From contig JAPWGK010000014.1 in assembly GCA_029641185.1 (NCBI GenBank), positions 62,001 through 126,000 of the forward strand: a stretch of 64,000 bases of DNA, read 5' to 3'. A model generated the notes under the pieces. That model was not told where the DNA came from and did no database searches. It saw nothing but the letters and a program-made list of their open reading frames with translations. The translations under genes were made by a program, and so were the position numbers. This document shows positions 1 through 12,496 of the stretch, piece after piece (position 1 is the first letter of the stretch; the number at the start of each line of letters is the position of its first letter). The stretch is from Pseudofabraea citricarpa (taxonomy: Eukaryota > Ascomycota > Leotiomycetes > Helotiales > Dermateaceae).

Positions 1-1155
1 CTCTCTTAACTCTCGGCGCTACTCTCTCGCCGAATTTCGAAGTCCATTATGCGATGCGAGCTACCATGGGCCTGTTCCTTACCGCTCCGCAGACAATATC
101 CATCGCTTACATCAAGGATATATTTTTCTTCCATCAGCACGCGCGCAAAATTGGGTTGTGGGCCTCATTGTACATCTCCTCGCCTTATTTAGGGCCCCTG
201 TTTGCGAATTTCATCGTCGATGCTACAGGAGATTGGAAGATCGTCTTCTGGCTCTGCTTTGCTGTTTCTGGGTTCCAGCTGGTGTTGATTGTCCTGTTCC
301 TCGACGAGTCTTTCTATAACAGAACTATTCCGCAAGGCAGTCATCCTGTTCGTGGGAACAGGATTCTTCGAGTCCTCGGTATATGGCAGATCGGAAATCA
401 TGATGGGTATTTCTATACTTTCAACAGAGCGATATTGCGCATGGTGGCTACTATTACGAAACCCGCACTTCTTTTGCTTCTGGCTGGCTAGTAAGAAGTT
501 ACTCCATGCTCTCTGATGACGTTTTGCTAATACGGCTAGCTTTATGACTTTCATGTGGTCCATCGGGATTAACATAACGACGGCGATCCTCTTCGCAACA
601 CCAATCGAGTTCGGCGGCTACGGCTTCTCAGCAACCTCGATCGGCTACCTTTACTTCACGCCCGTTGTGGCAATCATGATCGGAGAAGTCTTCGGGCACT
701 TCTTCAACGACTTCCTAGCAAACCGCTATATTCACCGACACAAGGGAATCTTTGAACCCGAAGTGCGGCTCCATATGATATACCTGTCTGCGCTTTTTAT
801 GGCGCCTGGTCTGATTCTTCTCGGCTTCGCTCTGCAGCAGCACCTGCATTACGGAGTCATCATTGTCGGCTGGGGCATGTTCAGTTTTGGCGTCATGACT
901 TCAAGCGTTGCCGTCACGGCTTATGCAATCGACGCCTATCCCATGGCGCCCGGTGAAGTCTCTGGGTTTATTAATTTCATGCGCGTTATTGGCGGCTTCT
1001 CAGTTGGGTATTTTCAACAGCCTTGGGGATTAAAAGTCGGTTTTGACGCCTCGTTCGGAACACAAGCTGCTATCTGTGTCGTCGCGGTTGTGCCAATAAT
1101 TCTTTTGCACCGATATGGCAAGAGTCTGCGGTTCAAGGGCATGGAGGTTAGGTGA
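1..1155 (+). CDS. MFS transporter, C-terminal part (5' truncated by window edge)
   Basis: The frame is open from the window edge, so the N-terminus lies upstream. Exons are <3..490 and 540..1155. The 49-base intron has a GTAAGA donor, a GCTAATAC branch point and a CTAG acceptor, and the frame closes as LLLAG-YFMTF. The visible ~365 residues are strongly hydrophobic with about nine membrane segments. A long loop near 280-430 is rich in charged residues, like the central cytoplasmic loop of 12-TM major facilitator drug/H+ antiporters. It is probably a plasma-membrane exporter or permease; the substrate cannot be read. The short cytoplasmic tail ends RFKGMEVR. Convergent with the next gene, with 114 bases between the stops. 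The family is fairly sure, the subfamily is not. Confidence 0.85.
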
Positions 1156-1269
1156 GCTATGAATCGGCAGGAATGATTGTACCGTCACAAAGAATTCTAG
1201 GAAGTTAGGAATACTTCCAGCAAGAATTCCTTGATGGTATTAAATAATTAGATTATATGCGTGCAAATT

Positions 1270-2866
1270 TCAACTTCTGACGGGCTGAATATCAAGGCTT
1301 TCTATGCGCTCAACGGACCTCCTTTGCTCGTCTCTTCCCTCCGTAATCCCACCCTCTGGAATGCCACCTTCAATTCTGGTTTCATTGATACTCGGGTTTT
1401 CCTTGTAACGGGGCAAGTAGTCACTGTCGTGTGCACTTGGTCGATAGATCGGTGGGAGATCATGCTCCTCGTAATCCGGATGCTCTGGCGGAGACTCTGG
1501 AACTACAGGTGTCCTTCGCCACCATATCCTCCATGTCAAAGCGGATGAGAACGCCACTACTGCAATGCATCCAATGACAATAGCCCACATAGCTCTGCTG
1601 GAGACCGTCGTTTTCTTCTTCGAATGTATGGCTACATCTTTCTTCTTCCCTGGCAGTGAAGCCCTACATGTATACGGGAGCTTCACATCTTCAGATGTCT
1701 CGGCGTGGATTTCATCCATGGCGGTGCAGTTGAAATCCACATTGGTGCTATTGATAAAGACCCCAGAATTAAATCGAGTCATGGTAGGGAAGGATATGCT
1801 GTGATCGGTAAGTGGAATGCACTGTTTGTACGGGATTACATACCTGTCGATATCTCCCTCGATTGATATGTTTCCACGCACCCAACGGAGACTATTGACT
1901 TCTTGTATAGCAAGTTTCGAATTCCCCTGAATCTCCAACGCTCCATTTCCAGAGTTGGTTCCAATGATCTCAAGGGTAGGCATGGTGAACCTGGAAAGGT
2001 TTGGGTTGTTTATTATCCTCAGTGACTCCCCCACCGAGTAGAGATGCGATGCATTGAGCGTTGTAAATGTGTTATTGGAGATCAGAAGGTCTCCCCTCGT
2101 GACCTGTTCGAGAACTGGCATCTCGAGGCTAGTGGCATGCATAAGCGTGAAAGATTCAGCAGTCTTGAGCATGTTCAGATAAACATGCTGAGTGATGGAA
2201 TCGCCGTTTTCTGCGATGTCCAGAACTCCGGTATCTTCCAGGCCTGCCAAGAACAAATGCTGCAGTTTTGAGTTGCGGGTGATGGTCAGATCATTTACAT
2301 TTGCTGTTCCCAAATTGATCACTGTTGCCGAGGTGTCCGTGATAATTACTGATGGGATTAATGGCGAAGCTGGGGTAACATTCAACTCTCGGACAGACGG
2401 GAGGGCTTTCCAGTCAATGGACCCAATATAATTCAAGATGGGTAAGTCCCACCCCTCCAGGCGTGGTAGGTCGTTGAGAACAAATCCACTTGAGATCTGG
2501 GTAAGATCTGGAGCCGAGAAGTTGACCAGGGAGCGGGCGGATGAGAAGTTCAGGGCACCATAAATCTGTGCGACACCATTGAGAGACAAGGTCGCCAGAG
2601 AATTGTTTGTGACGCGAAGGTCTCCTACAATTAATTCGCAGCCACTGAGAACATCTGCCTCTTCCTGAGAATTGACATTGAACCCTGTAAAGCCTGGCTC
2701 TAACCGACCAGGGACCGCGATGCAGCTGCTATTTGTGCCTTCGGGCACATCCAAATCTTGGACGTGTTAGATCCCATTCATAAAGAATGGCAAGCAGACT
2801 TGACTTGCCTGCATTCCCGAAGCGACTCAATCCCAACAGCAAAATCCCGAGTAAGCGCATACCCAT
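1270..2866 (-). CDS. Ecm33/Sps2-like cell-surface protein with receptor-L-type repeats and a C-terminal membrane anchor
   Basis: CDS is complement(join(1270..2756,2809..2866)), 514 residues. Exon 1 encodes a signal peptide (MGMRLLGILLLGLSRFGNA). The 52-base intron starts with GCAAGT, a GC-AG intron, has a TCTAACAC branch point and restores the frame at D-LDVPEG. Residues ~30-380 are leucine/asparagine-rich L-domain-like repeats of the kind in Ecm33, Sps2 and Pst1 wall-integrity proteins, with many N-glycosylation sequons (NNS, NNT, NST). A transmembrane segment follows near residue 410 (IVIGCIAVVAFSS) and then a ~100-residue Pro/Glu-rich cytoplasmic tail. Typical Ecm33 proteins end in a GPI signal; a TM helix with a long tail is different and suggests a sensor-like surface protein (inference). 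Ligand unknown. Confidence 0.8.
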
Positions 2867-3361
2867 TCAATCGCGAAGACCAGAACTCGCCCGAAGAGAG
2901 AGAGAGAGAGATGTCGTCAGAGGACTGACGTGGATGCAAACTTCGGGAAGCCCATTCTTAAGGATAGACTCATGACAAAACAGCGGGTGCCGTAACCACA
3001 TTTGGAAATCTTGGGGGGATGTATGTTGTTAAAAGAAGGGTGGGCGATCTTGCTCACTTCAGGGATGTGGCGGGAAAAACAGGGCATGCCCACATGAGCC
3101 AAGCAAAAGTACATGAGTAGACGAGAATTGGCCTGGCCGAGATCACCAACCGATATCATCGTGGCGCCAATTGAGCAGTTATGACTGGGGACCAAGCCAT
3201 TCGGCACATACAGCCGAGCATAACTCACAGCCTTACATGCATAGCGGGTACGGGCATGCCGCAGAAGCCACTCATATTCCAGCCGGTGGGTATCTTCAAT
3301 GTACTGAGGTTACTTGGCCATGCGCGAGCAGTCGAGTTTAGTGTCTTGACATTATATCTAC
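2867..3361. other. Intergenic, no gene seen
   Basis: This stretch lies between the start of the surface-protein gene and the 3' end of the cellulase gene. There is a short GA run at 2898-2911. The small open frames here have no signal peptide, domain or splice support. Confidence 0.6.
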
Positions 3362-4634
3362 TTATGCTGTGGTACTCTGGTTGCTCATTAATCCACCCAT
3401 ATTTCGAGTGTTGACGATACATTGCGTGACAATGGGTACATCTGTGAAGCTTCCATTGCTATTGAGAACCGGGGATTCGGTGAGCACGTAAGTTGCGTCA
3501 AATCCTCCAGCTCCCCAACCGGCATAACCAACGAACACATCAGGTTTGGAATTGACAAAGGCCAATTCTTGACACATGTCTGTCAAACACTGAAATTCAG
3601 TTAGCTGGAGGTCTTTATACAGCCATTCGAGAAACTCACTGATGGTGTGTTCCCTCCCCCAGTCTCACTCAACATTGCGGTCCTGTTTTGTGCTTTCAAA
3701 TATGTTGCCAGTGGCATAAACGTATCGGTAACATGATCTGACACGCATTGTGCGTTTGTTCCGCTGCCATCCGAATCAAGGTACTTGTGTACGTCGAAAA
3801 CCAAATTTGTGGTAGTACCGTCAAGGTTGGTAACAGTGCTTAGGTTTCCCGCACTACCATTGCTAATAAATGTCTGAGCTCCCGTGAAATCAGTCCCCGG
3901 AAGCAGTATCATCTGTGTTGTAGCACCGGCTTTTCGAATGGCTGTCACCGCACCTTGAACTGTTGTGGCCCATGTCGAAATGCTTTGAAGATCATGGGGC
4001 TCATTCATCACCCCGAAGATGACATTCGTATTGTTCGCATACTTTGTCGCAAGTTGACTCCAGAGATCTGCAAACTGTGCATCTGTAGGCCCTCCTTGTC
4101 CAATTATTTTATTGTTGAATCTTGCATAATTATGAACATCGATTATACACTGCGCTCCAGTCCCGAGACATGCTTGCATTAGCATATCATATTTTCCGAC
4201 GTTCGTTGCATCGAGCGTGGCATTTCCATTGACATTGTTACTGTCATTTATTAGGTATTGCCAAGAAACAGCTAAGAATCAATAAGCATAGCTATGGTAG
4301 AATGAAAAGGGCGAGCATACGTAAACGGAACATATTAAGGCCGTCGTCTTTTACAAAGTGCGACATTTGACCAGCTCCATCAGGCCCATTCAATGCTTTC
4401 AAAGGTAATAATGCATTTGCGAGGTTTGCAGTACCCTTTCAAATTAGCCAAATGTAAACTTCTTTTGGTGTAAAACATACGGTGATATCAGAGCCAAAAT
4501 CGAATCCCGCGATGTTGACACCCTGTTCAGAATTAGTCTCGGAATATTAACTTATCGAGACATTGACTTACTGCAAACTTTGTGGCAGCATCTACAACCG
4601 ATACAGTATAAATAAGAAGGATGACGGAACGCAT
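3362..4634 (-). CDS. Secreted endo-beta-1,4-glucanase, glycoside hydrolase family 5
   Basis: CDS is complement(join(3362..3589,3640..4271,4321..4435,4481..4522,4572..4634)), 359 residues, with five exons and standard GT-AG introns of 44-50 bases. Exon 1 is a signal peptide ending VVDA. Residues 22-100 carry the family opening GVNIAGFDFG and FRLPVSWQYL. The acid/base Glu lies in VMNEPHD (about E164) and the nucleophile in MLSETGGGN (about E276). DVHNYAR and FDVHKYLD supply the conserved active-site histidines. The mature enzyme is a single catalytic domain with no CBM1 or linker, shorter than Trichoderma EGII-type enzymes, which carry both. It cleaves internal beta-1,4 bonds of cellulose outside the cell. 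The closest group appears to be GH5 subfamily 5 (inference from motifs). Confidence 0.93.
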
Positions 4635-5330
4635 AGTGGCTTTCGTTGATTAGAGTAGCGAGTGAAATACGTGCTTAACTGGCATGTTTGGTAGGAATGG
4701 TCCTCTGAATCTTCAGACGCGACCCACAGCGCCTGATATAAAGATGAGCGCAATCGATCCAACAGCTGAGTCTTCGTGGAAATTCATGCGAATAGTCCCG
4801 AATTTCTGGGCCAGAACTTTAAAAAAGTAACATTGTGCTCGCTTGTCGATCTGTGAAGTCGTTGAACTCGATGATCGTCCGGGAGCAGGCGAGGCCAAGA
4901 AAGTCAACCCTGTCAGCTATGACCTTTCCTCGGCCTTTCCCCATCCTAAAGAGTCTCATGTGAGCTTTGAATCAATCGGAGTGCAACATTCTTACCTCTT
5001 CCATGCCATGAAGAAACATACTTCTTCAGATAATACTCGGATGATGTTCAGCAAACTTACCGAACTAGGCTTGAGCACCAACCTGAAACCAAGAGCGTCT
5101 AAAGTAACCGTCTGATGAGATATTCAGTGTCTTGAGAGAACTTGCTGTACTATGAAAACGTCCATGTCTTTGTCCCGAGGTTAACATTTTGTTTCGTCTT
5201 AAACAACAGGTTTGAAATCAAGTATTGGAAAACAGGAAGAGGATTTAAATAAATCATGTGTATTATATTCGTCAGTCGTTACCATAGATTAGATGCAGGC
5301 TTTTCACAACCTCTATATGCGGACAGTTAT
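4635..5330. other. Intergenic, promoter of the cellulase and 3' side of the phosphatase gene
   Basis: No supported gene. The open frames at 4713-5115 lack start context, splice sites or recognisable protein features. The part next to 4634 should hold the cellulase promoter; I do not see an unambiguous regulator site. Confidence 0.5.
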
Positions 5331-7627
5331 CTACAAGTTCAGAACGACCCATCCAATACACAATTGGAATGCGATCAAGCCAACCCAGAGCTTCGTTTCG
5401 ATGCTGTTACTGATAGCCGAATTAGTGACTGCAGGTGATGCAATTGGGCTGGTGCTCGTACCCGTAGCATTATTTGAACGTGCAAGGCCAAGGCAGTTTG
5501 CCATGTTAAAGAAGATATCAATGTTGCTGTAAACTCCACCGAAGAGTTCCTGGCAAGGTCCCATGGCAAAAACGGGCACATCCGTCAAACTGTGAACACC
5601 CTGAGCAGCATTCGTGGGGAGGGTGCCGTTGACGATATAGCCATCAGTGTTATCGGTGGGATTGGCATAATAGTCGTTAGAAGGGTGGCCAGTGATATTA
5701 ACAGCAGGTGTACGAGGCCCCGATTTGTGAACTTTGAAATTCTCTCTGTGATCCGGCATAGCACCAACACCTTGTGCCAGAGTATATCGTGGATCCCAGT
5801 TGACAGGAAAGTTGACCCCAGTATTGTACGAGATACTGGCGTTAGTGACAGTGTACTGACTCAAACCGGAGTTCTGGTAAGTACCGATTGCATTGCGTTT
5901 CTCACGATCATCGCCCTTGGAGCTCAAATATGTAGTATCAGCTGAGCCGAAGACATCAAATCCGTGGCCGTGATCAGCGGTCACGATAATCAGTGTATCA
6001 TTGATCTCTCCCATGGCTGTTAACTTGTCAATTGTGGCCTTGATAGTGTCATCAAATTCCAAGAGATCACCCAGAGCACGATCGTAGTCGAGGGTATGCA
6101 TCTGCTTGTCGATCGAGGCGGCCTCGGACATCATGAAAAATCCTTTGTCGCCAGCTCTTTCGTGTAAAATGTCAATAGCCTTGAGAGTCATGTCTTTGAG
6201 GCCAGGAAGGTCGAGAGCAGGCTTCTTGTTGCCAGATGGATCATTGGTGGTTTTGTTGAGGTTGTCCTTGTACACATTTCGGTCTAACCAGACGGGAAGG
6301 TTCGAGGTGCAAAAGATACCTAGCGCCTTAGAACTGTTTGAAACCGCCTCTAAAGATGTCTTGTTGAGTGAAACAGTATAGCCGGCATTCGCGAACTCCT
6401 CATAATAATCCTTTCTTTGATATGAGCCTGATCCCGCAATGAATTGCTCTGCACCGGCACCAAAGAAAACATCAGCGCCAGTGTAATTAGTCCATGTATA
6501 GTTGGTGACTCCTCGAAGAGATTGATCGATGAGGGCACCATATTGTCCACGAGCACGCGAATGACCAGTCAATGCAATTGGAGTTGCGTCAGCAATGAAT
6601 GCGGTTGAAACGACACCAATGGCACTCCCCCAGACACGTGTAAGTAGCTCTACGATAGTCTCGACTTTTGGGTCATCGAAGGGACTAGCACTGGAGTCAG
6701 CATAGACACCCATCGCGTCTACACTACTTTTGTGGCCCGAGTATAGAGCTGATGCACTGTTGGCGGAGTCGGTGATGTACGAGTCCAGCGAGTGCGTCTA
6801 CATATATCAGATATTGCCGGAGAAGTGGGAGGGGAGGCCTACCATTTGATGACCTAGGACTGGGAACTTGTCCATCTGCATACGCGACTGGTACTTTCCA
6901 TTGATGCTCTTGTGTCCAATCAATCTAGCGGCTGTGATCATATTGGTCGTCATTCCGTCGCCTAAATCAATTAGCGGTAGCCTCAGGACGAGAGATGGTT
7001 GAGCATACCAATAAAAAGAATCACATTTTTGGCACGCTTCTCCTCCTGCAGAGGTCGAACCAACCAGTTTGCTACCGTTTGTGTTCCATTGTAGTAATTG
7101 AGGGTTGCAACGTACTCGCCCGGCTCATACAAGGCCACACGGCGATAGATTTTGGAAGTAACTCGAACGACAGATAGGGTCTTAGCCTGTTCGGCAAACA
7201 AATCCTCGTACCAAGTAAAGTTCCAACGCTCGAGCTCTGGTTCCTCCACGCTGAAGTAGGTTGTAGCAGGTTGCGCAGCGCCACCCACCTTTTCAACGGT
7301 AAAGGTGAAGTTTGGGTCGGGAATACCGCCGTTGGCCTCGGAGCCATTGACTGGCGCATGCACTTCTAGACGGATATCGAAGTACTGACCGGCCAGGAAA
7401 TCCGTCCTGCCATGGATTAGTTTAATCGGTGCAGATGCGACCAGGAGATAGCTTACTGATCAGGTGGAAGTACACAACCAAGCGCTTTTGCAGAGTTAGT
7501 CAGTCTCATGCAGGGGGAAGTGCCATTGCAACCTACTTGGGCATGCACCCAATCTCTGGAAGGTCTGCGCCGCTGTCAGGGTGACCATCGACGCTGCGGC
7601 CAAAGTGATTCTCAGTGGCGATACCAT
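5331..7627 (-). CDS. Secreted or surface alkaline phosphatase (fungal PhoD/PhoA-fold type)
   Basis: CDS is complement(join(5331..6797,6843..6961,7009..7406,7457..7484,7537..7627)), 700 residues, including a 28-base second exon. A signal peptide occupies residues 1-20 (LTAAAS...TAAQ). After a ~140-residue N-terminal beta-rich extension comes the alkaline phosphatase core: metal-binding FIGDGM (about 171-176), the nucleophile serine in ITDSANSAS (S223), MMSEAASIDKQMH with the Glu/Asp/His ligands (about 435-446) and TADHGHG (about 485-491). Many N-glycosylation sequons are present. The extreme C-terminus is hydrophobic (LWVGLIAFQLCIGWVV) after a Ser/Thr-rich stretch, which suggests a GPI signal. 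It hydrolyses phosphate monoesters outside the cell, usually under phosphate limitation. It is divergent from the histidine kinase 1.8 kb away. Confidence 0.92.
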
Positions 7628-9434
7628 GTTGACGAGCAATGCTTTGCAGATCTGACACGATGTTGCAGAAAGTCAATTGGTGCTGGCGGACGAGAGGGAC
7701 ATCAAGGTACCCGGGCGCTGCTCTTTATAAAAAGAAGAGCATCGGATCTTCAGGTACGCATAGCTACCGTACGTGAGAGGGCCGCTAAGATAGCACGCCC
7801 TGCTGTGTCCCAATATCTCTGAGTTGATAGAGGTGCAGGTAAAGTCAAAAATGCACCAGGGCACATCTGGGCAGACGAAGGAATCAAGACGAGATGCCGG
7901 AGCACGTGGGCTTCGAGATAACTGACAGAAGACTTGGCTGGCCTTGGCTTTCCAGCCTTCGCCCGCTGGTGCTTCCGTACCTGGAGACGCCGCGAGGTGA
8001 CCAGCCATTGTGCGACGACTGTTCGTCCATTGGACCCAGCAACAGCATCAGTGGCTTTGGCAAACAAGCATTATGTACGACTTCGCTGCCTTCGTCTGAA
8101 CAATTTGGGCCATTTCGCGGCGATGCCATCACGAGAGAGGCAGCCTTGGCATCACCGGACCAAGAGGCGGCGTGTGAAGGGTCGGCGAGCTGATTCGCAG
8201 GTCTTGGGGAACGCCAATGGGTTGGCAGTGAAAGCTTTTCGGTTGGAGATTGTGATTGAGATTGAGGTTGAATTGAATCTGCGAGAGATGGGACGAGGCG
8301 GGATGGGATGGGGATGGGATGAGATGAGGTGACATGATTGTGTGTATGGTTGACTGAGCGAGAGAGAGGTGAGGTAGGTGACGATGGTGGTTTGGTCGTG
8401 TAGTGAGTGTCAAGGCACGTGGGGAGAATAGCAAGTACCCAGGTACCTACTTATGTGTAGGTACACACTCATATTCTCATATTCGTACTCGCGTTGGTGT
8501 ATCGTACTGTAAGTCTGTACCAAGATATCGGCCGTCGGCCAGTCGCGGCTGGGTATGAGCTTGATGGGAGCCGACCTTCTCATTTGAGCCGACCAAGCCT
8601 CTTGTTCTCTCCTCTCCTCATGTATTCCGTACCCAATCAGAAAATGACGCAGTCATATCGAGTCGTCAATTGAGTTGCGGAGAAACCCCGTCGTTCGGAA
8701 GAATGAACCCCAAGGGACCTGCCACCCGTGCCAAACCGGTTAGACCAGGCTAGGGCGGGTAAATAATAATCCGCCGTCCTGAGCGTGCGACAAACCACGT
8801 GAGTAGAACTCTTTCTACTCTTTACCACTCACCTCATATCTAACTCTCCCACAGTAACCATTCTGACTGAGTGAGCTGTATTCTCCGTCTCCTCTCAATT
8901 CCCACACGTGGCTGAGAGCCATCATAAGTATCTATATCCATATCCACGCAATCTATCTACGCTTGCTGACTCGGCTAGTACAAGTTGGAGATCAAAGCTA
9001 CGGCACAGTGCAAGCCTGCCTTGGGTACTAGACTAGACTTTGGCTGGCTTCAAAACGAGAATAATGAGCCATCTTCACCCATCAACGAAGACCGCTCCAG
9101 CCATATCAACATCGACGTCTTCTTCTCGCAGACAGCATCATCTCTACTTCTGTCCCGACCCAACCTGTCCGTGGAGATCTGCACTCTGACTGTATTACTG
9201 TCGTTCTAGTCCACGGCCGAAGCGAGCGGCTCCCGGCACCAAACGTCATCGGTGGGACAACTCTATCTTTGGCTTCCCTTGGCGACGGACTCTGTGTGTG
9301 TGTGTGTGTGTGTGTGTCGCAACCTGGAGGGTAAGGCACTCGATGTATCCAAGTCTTGAGGCCGGTCCCTACGGAGACATCGCCGGTGAACATTGCAGCA
9401 ATTCTGTTCGCACACCACCTTGTCCGGCGTTGGG
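7628..9434. other. Long intergenic region between divergent alkaline phosphatase and histidine kinase
   Basis: At 1.8 kb this is long for the neighbourhood. It contains overlapping small open frames on both strands around 7670-8430, none with signal peptide, domain or intron support; much of their length comes from low-complexity G/A/T sequence at 8255-8335. A CACGTG core lies at about 8796-8801 and another CACGTGGC at about 8904. It most likely holds the two promoters and a long leader of the kinase mRNA (inference). Confidence 0.5.
9293..9317. repeat. (TG)n microsatellite
   Basis: An uninterrupted TG dinucleotide run of about 12 units lies about 120 bases upstream of the proposed kinase start codon, probably in its 5' leader. 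Confidence 0.95.
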
Positions 9435-12400
9435 ATGGCAGTCGAGAGGGAAGGGCAGGAGGAGGAGAAGAAGAAGAACCGAAGCTCTGATCTCGGGGAC
9501 GCTTCTCCCTCGCAATCCGGCCAACCTGCTGTGCTGAGCAATAATCCCCTGGATAGCGACAACTGGGCCGACCATCTGCCCTCTTCAGACCACGTTCGAT
9601 TCTTTCAGACCACAGACTGGTCGGCCACCCTTTTGGGGCCGCTGCGACAATGGAGCCATGCCCTCCGTCTGCATACCTTCACCGTCTTCGCGGACTCGCG
9701 ACCCTCATGTCTTTATTGGCAAGTTTGCTGAGATACGTCATGGCCACGGCTAACGCGAACAAACAGGGGGCCTCTTCGAGTCGCAATATACAACCAGGCC
9801 TTCATGCCCTTAGCAGGCAAGGCTCACCCGCGTCTCATGGGCGCTCCCTTCCAAGAGGGCTTCCCCGAGATTTGGGACCATATCCGACCAGTCTTCGACA
9901 AAGCAGCGAGAACGGGCCTGGCATCTGACTTGAATGAGTTCTTGTTGATGGTGGAGCGAAACGAGTCTTTGGAGGAGACATACTTCACTGGTAACTTTGT
10001 GCCACTCAGGGGAGACAGCGGAAGGGTCGACGGCTTCTTCAATGTCGCACATGAGGTTACAGAACAGAAGATCAATCATCGCCGAATGACCATGATCGGA
10101 CATATGAAGATACCCACGGGCACAGAACGCGACACCTTTGAAAGTAGCATCATGCCAGCCTTAGCGTCAAATCCGCAGGATATACCCATGGCGTTGCTCT
10201 ACCAAGTCGATGAAGATTCAATACCTGATTCATGTTTAGTTCGACTTTCTGGTCAGCTTGGAATCCCAACGGATCACCCACTTCTAGTAAAGGAGGCAGA
10301 TATTAATAGTACCCAGGGACTCATACCACTACTCCACGCAGCGAGGTCCAATATCACGACCATACCCGTGGATGCTAGATTTGAAGGGGTAGAATGGCGT
10401 GGTTTTGGTGATGCAGCAACTCATGTTAGCGCACTCCCTCTGTCGTCGTCCGGGCGGCTATTTGCTTTCTTGGTTATTGCTATGAATCCGAGGAGACCTT
10501 TGGATGATGCATGCGATCGCTATCTTCGAGATCTCTCTCGCCATATATCAACCATCATTTCTGCCATGATTACAACCGAAGAAACAAGGAAGCGGGCAGA
10601 GCGCTTGGAAAGAGAGCTCGCGGATAGCGAGACTAAAATTAGGTATATGGCTCAGCATGCTTCAGTTGGTATGCAGCATCTGGCGATTGATGGTACCACA
10701 CTTTGGGCCAATGAACAATTCTACAAGCTCACCAACCACCCCCGACCGGACCAGCCACAGTATAGGTTATCTTTCTTGGACGTTTACCTGGACGCAGATC
10801 GTGCTCGAGCCATTGACGCCTGGACACGACTACTTCAAGGTGAATCTGACGTGTCTGTTGAATTGCGCTTGAAGCGAATGTTCACGCCTCCTTATGGGGA
10901 CCCAGAACATGCCTGTATACTAGCTCTCTCATTTCCATACATCGAGGTTGGTAAAGTCAAGTCGGTCATGACTTGTACGACAGATATCAGCCAACTCAAA
11001 TGGGCCGAGTCATCTGAAGCACGGAATGCACGTGACGCCTTGGCTGCCAAGCGTCAACAGGAAGAATTCATTGACGTTGTCTCTCACGAAATGAGAAACC
11101 CTTTATCTGCAATTTTTCAATGCGCCGACATGATAGCTTCGTGCTTAGGCGATAGACAAGTGTCAAAAATGACACCTCAGATGCTTGCCGAGACCATTTC
11201 CGGCAACATAGATGGGGCGAAGACGATTCTTATGTGTGCGAATCATCAGAAACGGATTGTTGACGATGTATTGACCCTGTCCAAGTTAGAGTACATGATG
11301 CTCTCGATCTCTCCTTCGGCTGTACAGCCAGCGCAGCTGGTAGAAGGTGTAATGCGTATGTTTGAATCCGACTTGCTCGCGCATGATATAACAGTAAGGA
11401 CAACTGTTGGCGCTTCAACCGGCCCTGAGAATGTTGACCGGATCTTATGCGATCCTTCGAGGGTAACTCAAATTCTGATCAACCTTCTCACCAATGCCAT
11501 AAAGTTCACAAGAACGGAAAAGAAAAGAGAGATCACGATTCGATTTGGAGCAAATGCGTCCAACCCAAGAGAAACATTTTCCAAGGATATCCATTGGTGT
11601 CCTCGAGCAAACCCGCAAGATAACAAGTTGATTCAAGCTCCTGAGTGGGGGACTGGAGAAGTTCTCTACCTTTCATGCGCCATCTCAGATACTGGGGTGG
11701 GAATGACAAGTGACGAGATCAGTCGCGTGTTCAGTCGCTTCGAGCAAGCAAGTTCCAGGACATCAATCAAGTATGGTGGTTCCGGTCTGGGTCTTTTCAT
11801 CTCCCAGAAGCTGGCAGAGAAACATGGTGGTGATATTGGTGTTTCGTCGACTCCTGGTAAAGGGAGCACTTTTGTCTTTTATATTATGGGTCGCCGAGCC
11901 CAACATGAAATCCCGAAGGATGCACCTCGGCCTATTGTCATTCGGACGAAATCCAGCTCTGCAAAGCACGATCAAGCAGTTCAGTCAGATAAAACCCATG
12001 TTCTTCTCGTTGAGGATAATCTCGTGAATCAACAACTTCTACGTAAGCAATTAGAGAAGGCCAACTGTATCGTATATGTCGCCAATCACGGAGCCGAAGC
12101 ATTAGATGTGCTTGAAACAACAACGTGTTGGCACAAGAAAGGCGCGAAGAGTAAGCATCTCGATATCATCCTCATGGATTGGGAAATGCCCGTTATGGAT
12201 GGGTTGACTTGTAGCCGGCAGATCCGGAATTTGCAGAGATCTGGCGAAATCACCAGGCATATTTGCATTATTGCCATTACTGCAAATGCGAGAGAGGAGC
12301 AGATTGAAGCTGCACTAGGTGCTGGAATTGTGAGTCTTATATCTTAATTGTTGATTGCACTTGTTCTGACTGGAAGCAGGATTCGGTCTTGTCGAAACCA

Positions 12401-12496
12401 TTTCTGGTCGCAGATCTTCTACAGCGGATGAAGGAGTTATTGACCTTGGTAGACAGTACAGTTTCAGTCCCCGTAGCATCTCCAACTCGACGCTAA
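9435..12496 (+). CDS. Hybrid sensor histidine kinase with PAS domains and receiver
   Basis: CDS is join(9435..9718,9767..12329,12380..12496), 987 residues. The first intron is GC-AG (GCAAGT donor) and rejoins the PAS core as CLYW-GPLRVAIYN; the last intron splits the receiver just before SVLSKPF. Order: N-terminal PAS-like domain (about 60-200), a GAF-like or divergent linker (200-370), a second PAS (about 380-500), HisKA with phosphoacceptor His in VSHEMRNP (about H535), HATPase with the N box near 666, DTGVGM near 736 and GSGLGLFISQKL near 765, and a C-terminal receiver with phosphoacceptor Asp in LMDWEMPVMDG (about D899) and the conserved Lys in LSKPF. There are no membrane segments, so it is a soluble sensor that passes phosphate to a histidine phosphotransfer protein. 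Stimulus unknown. I used the first ATG in frame; the open frame extends further upstream without one. Confidence 0.9.

Noticed and set aside
7670..8434. Overlapping open frames of 80-130 codons on both strands upstream of the histidine kinase.
   Set aside because: They come from low-complexity G/A/T sequence, have no signal peptide, domain or splice support, and lie in a promoter region.
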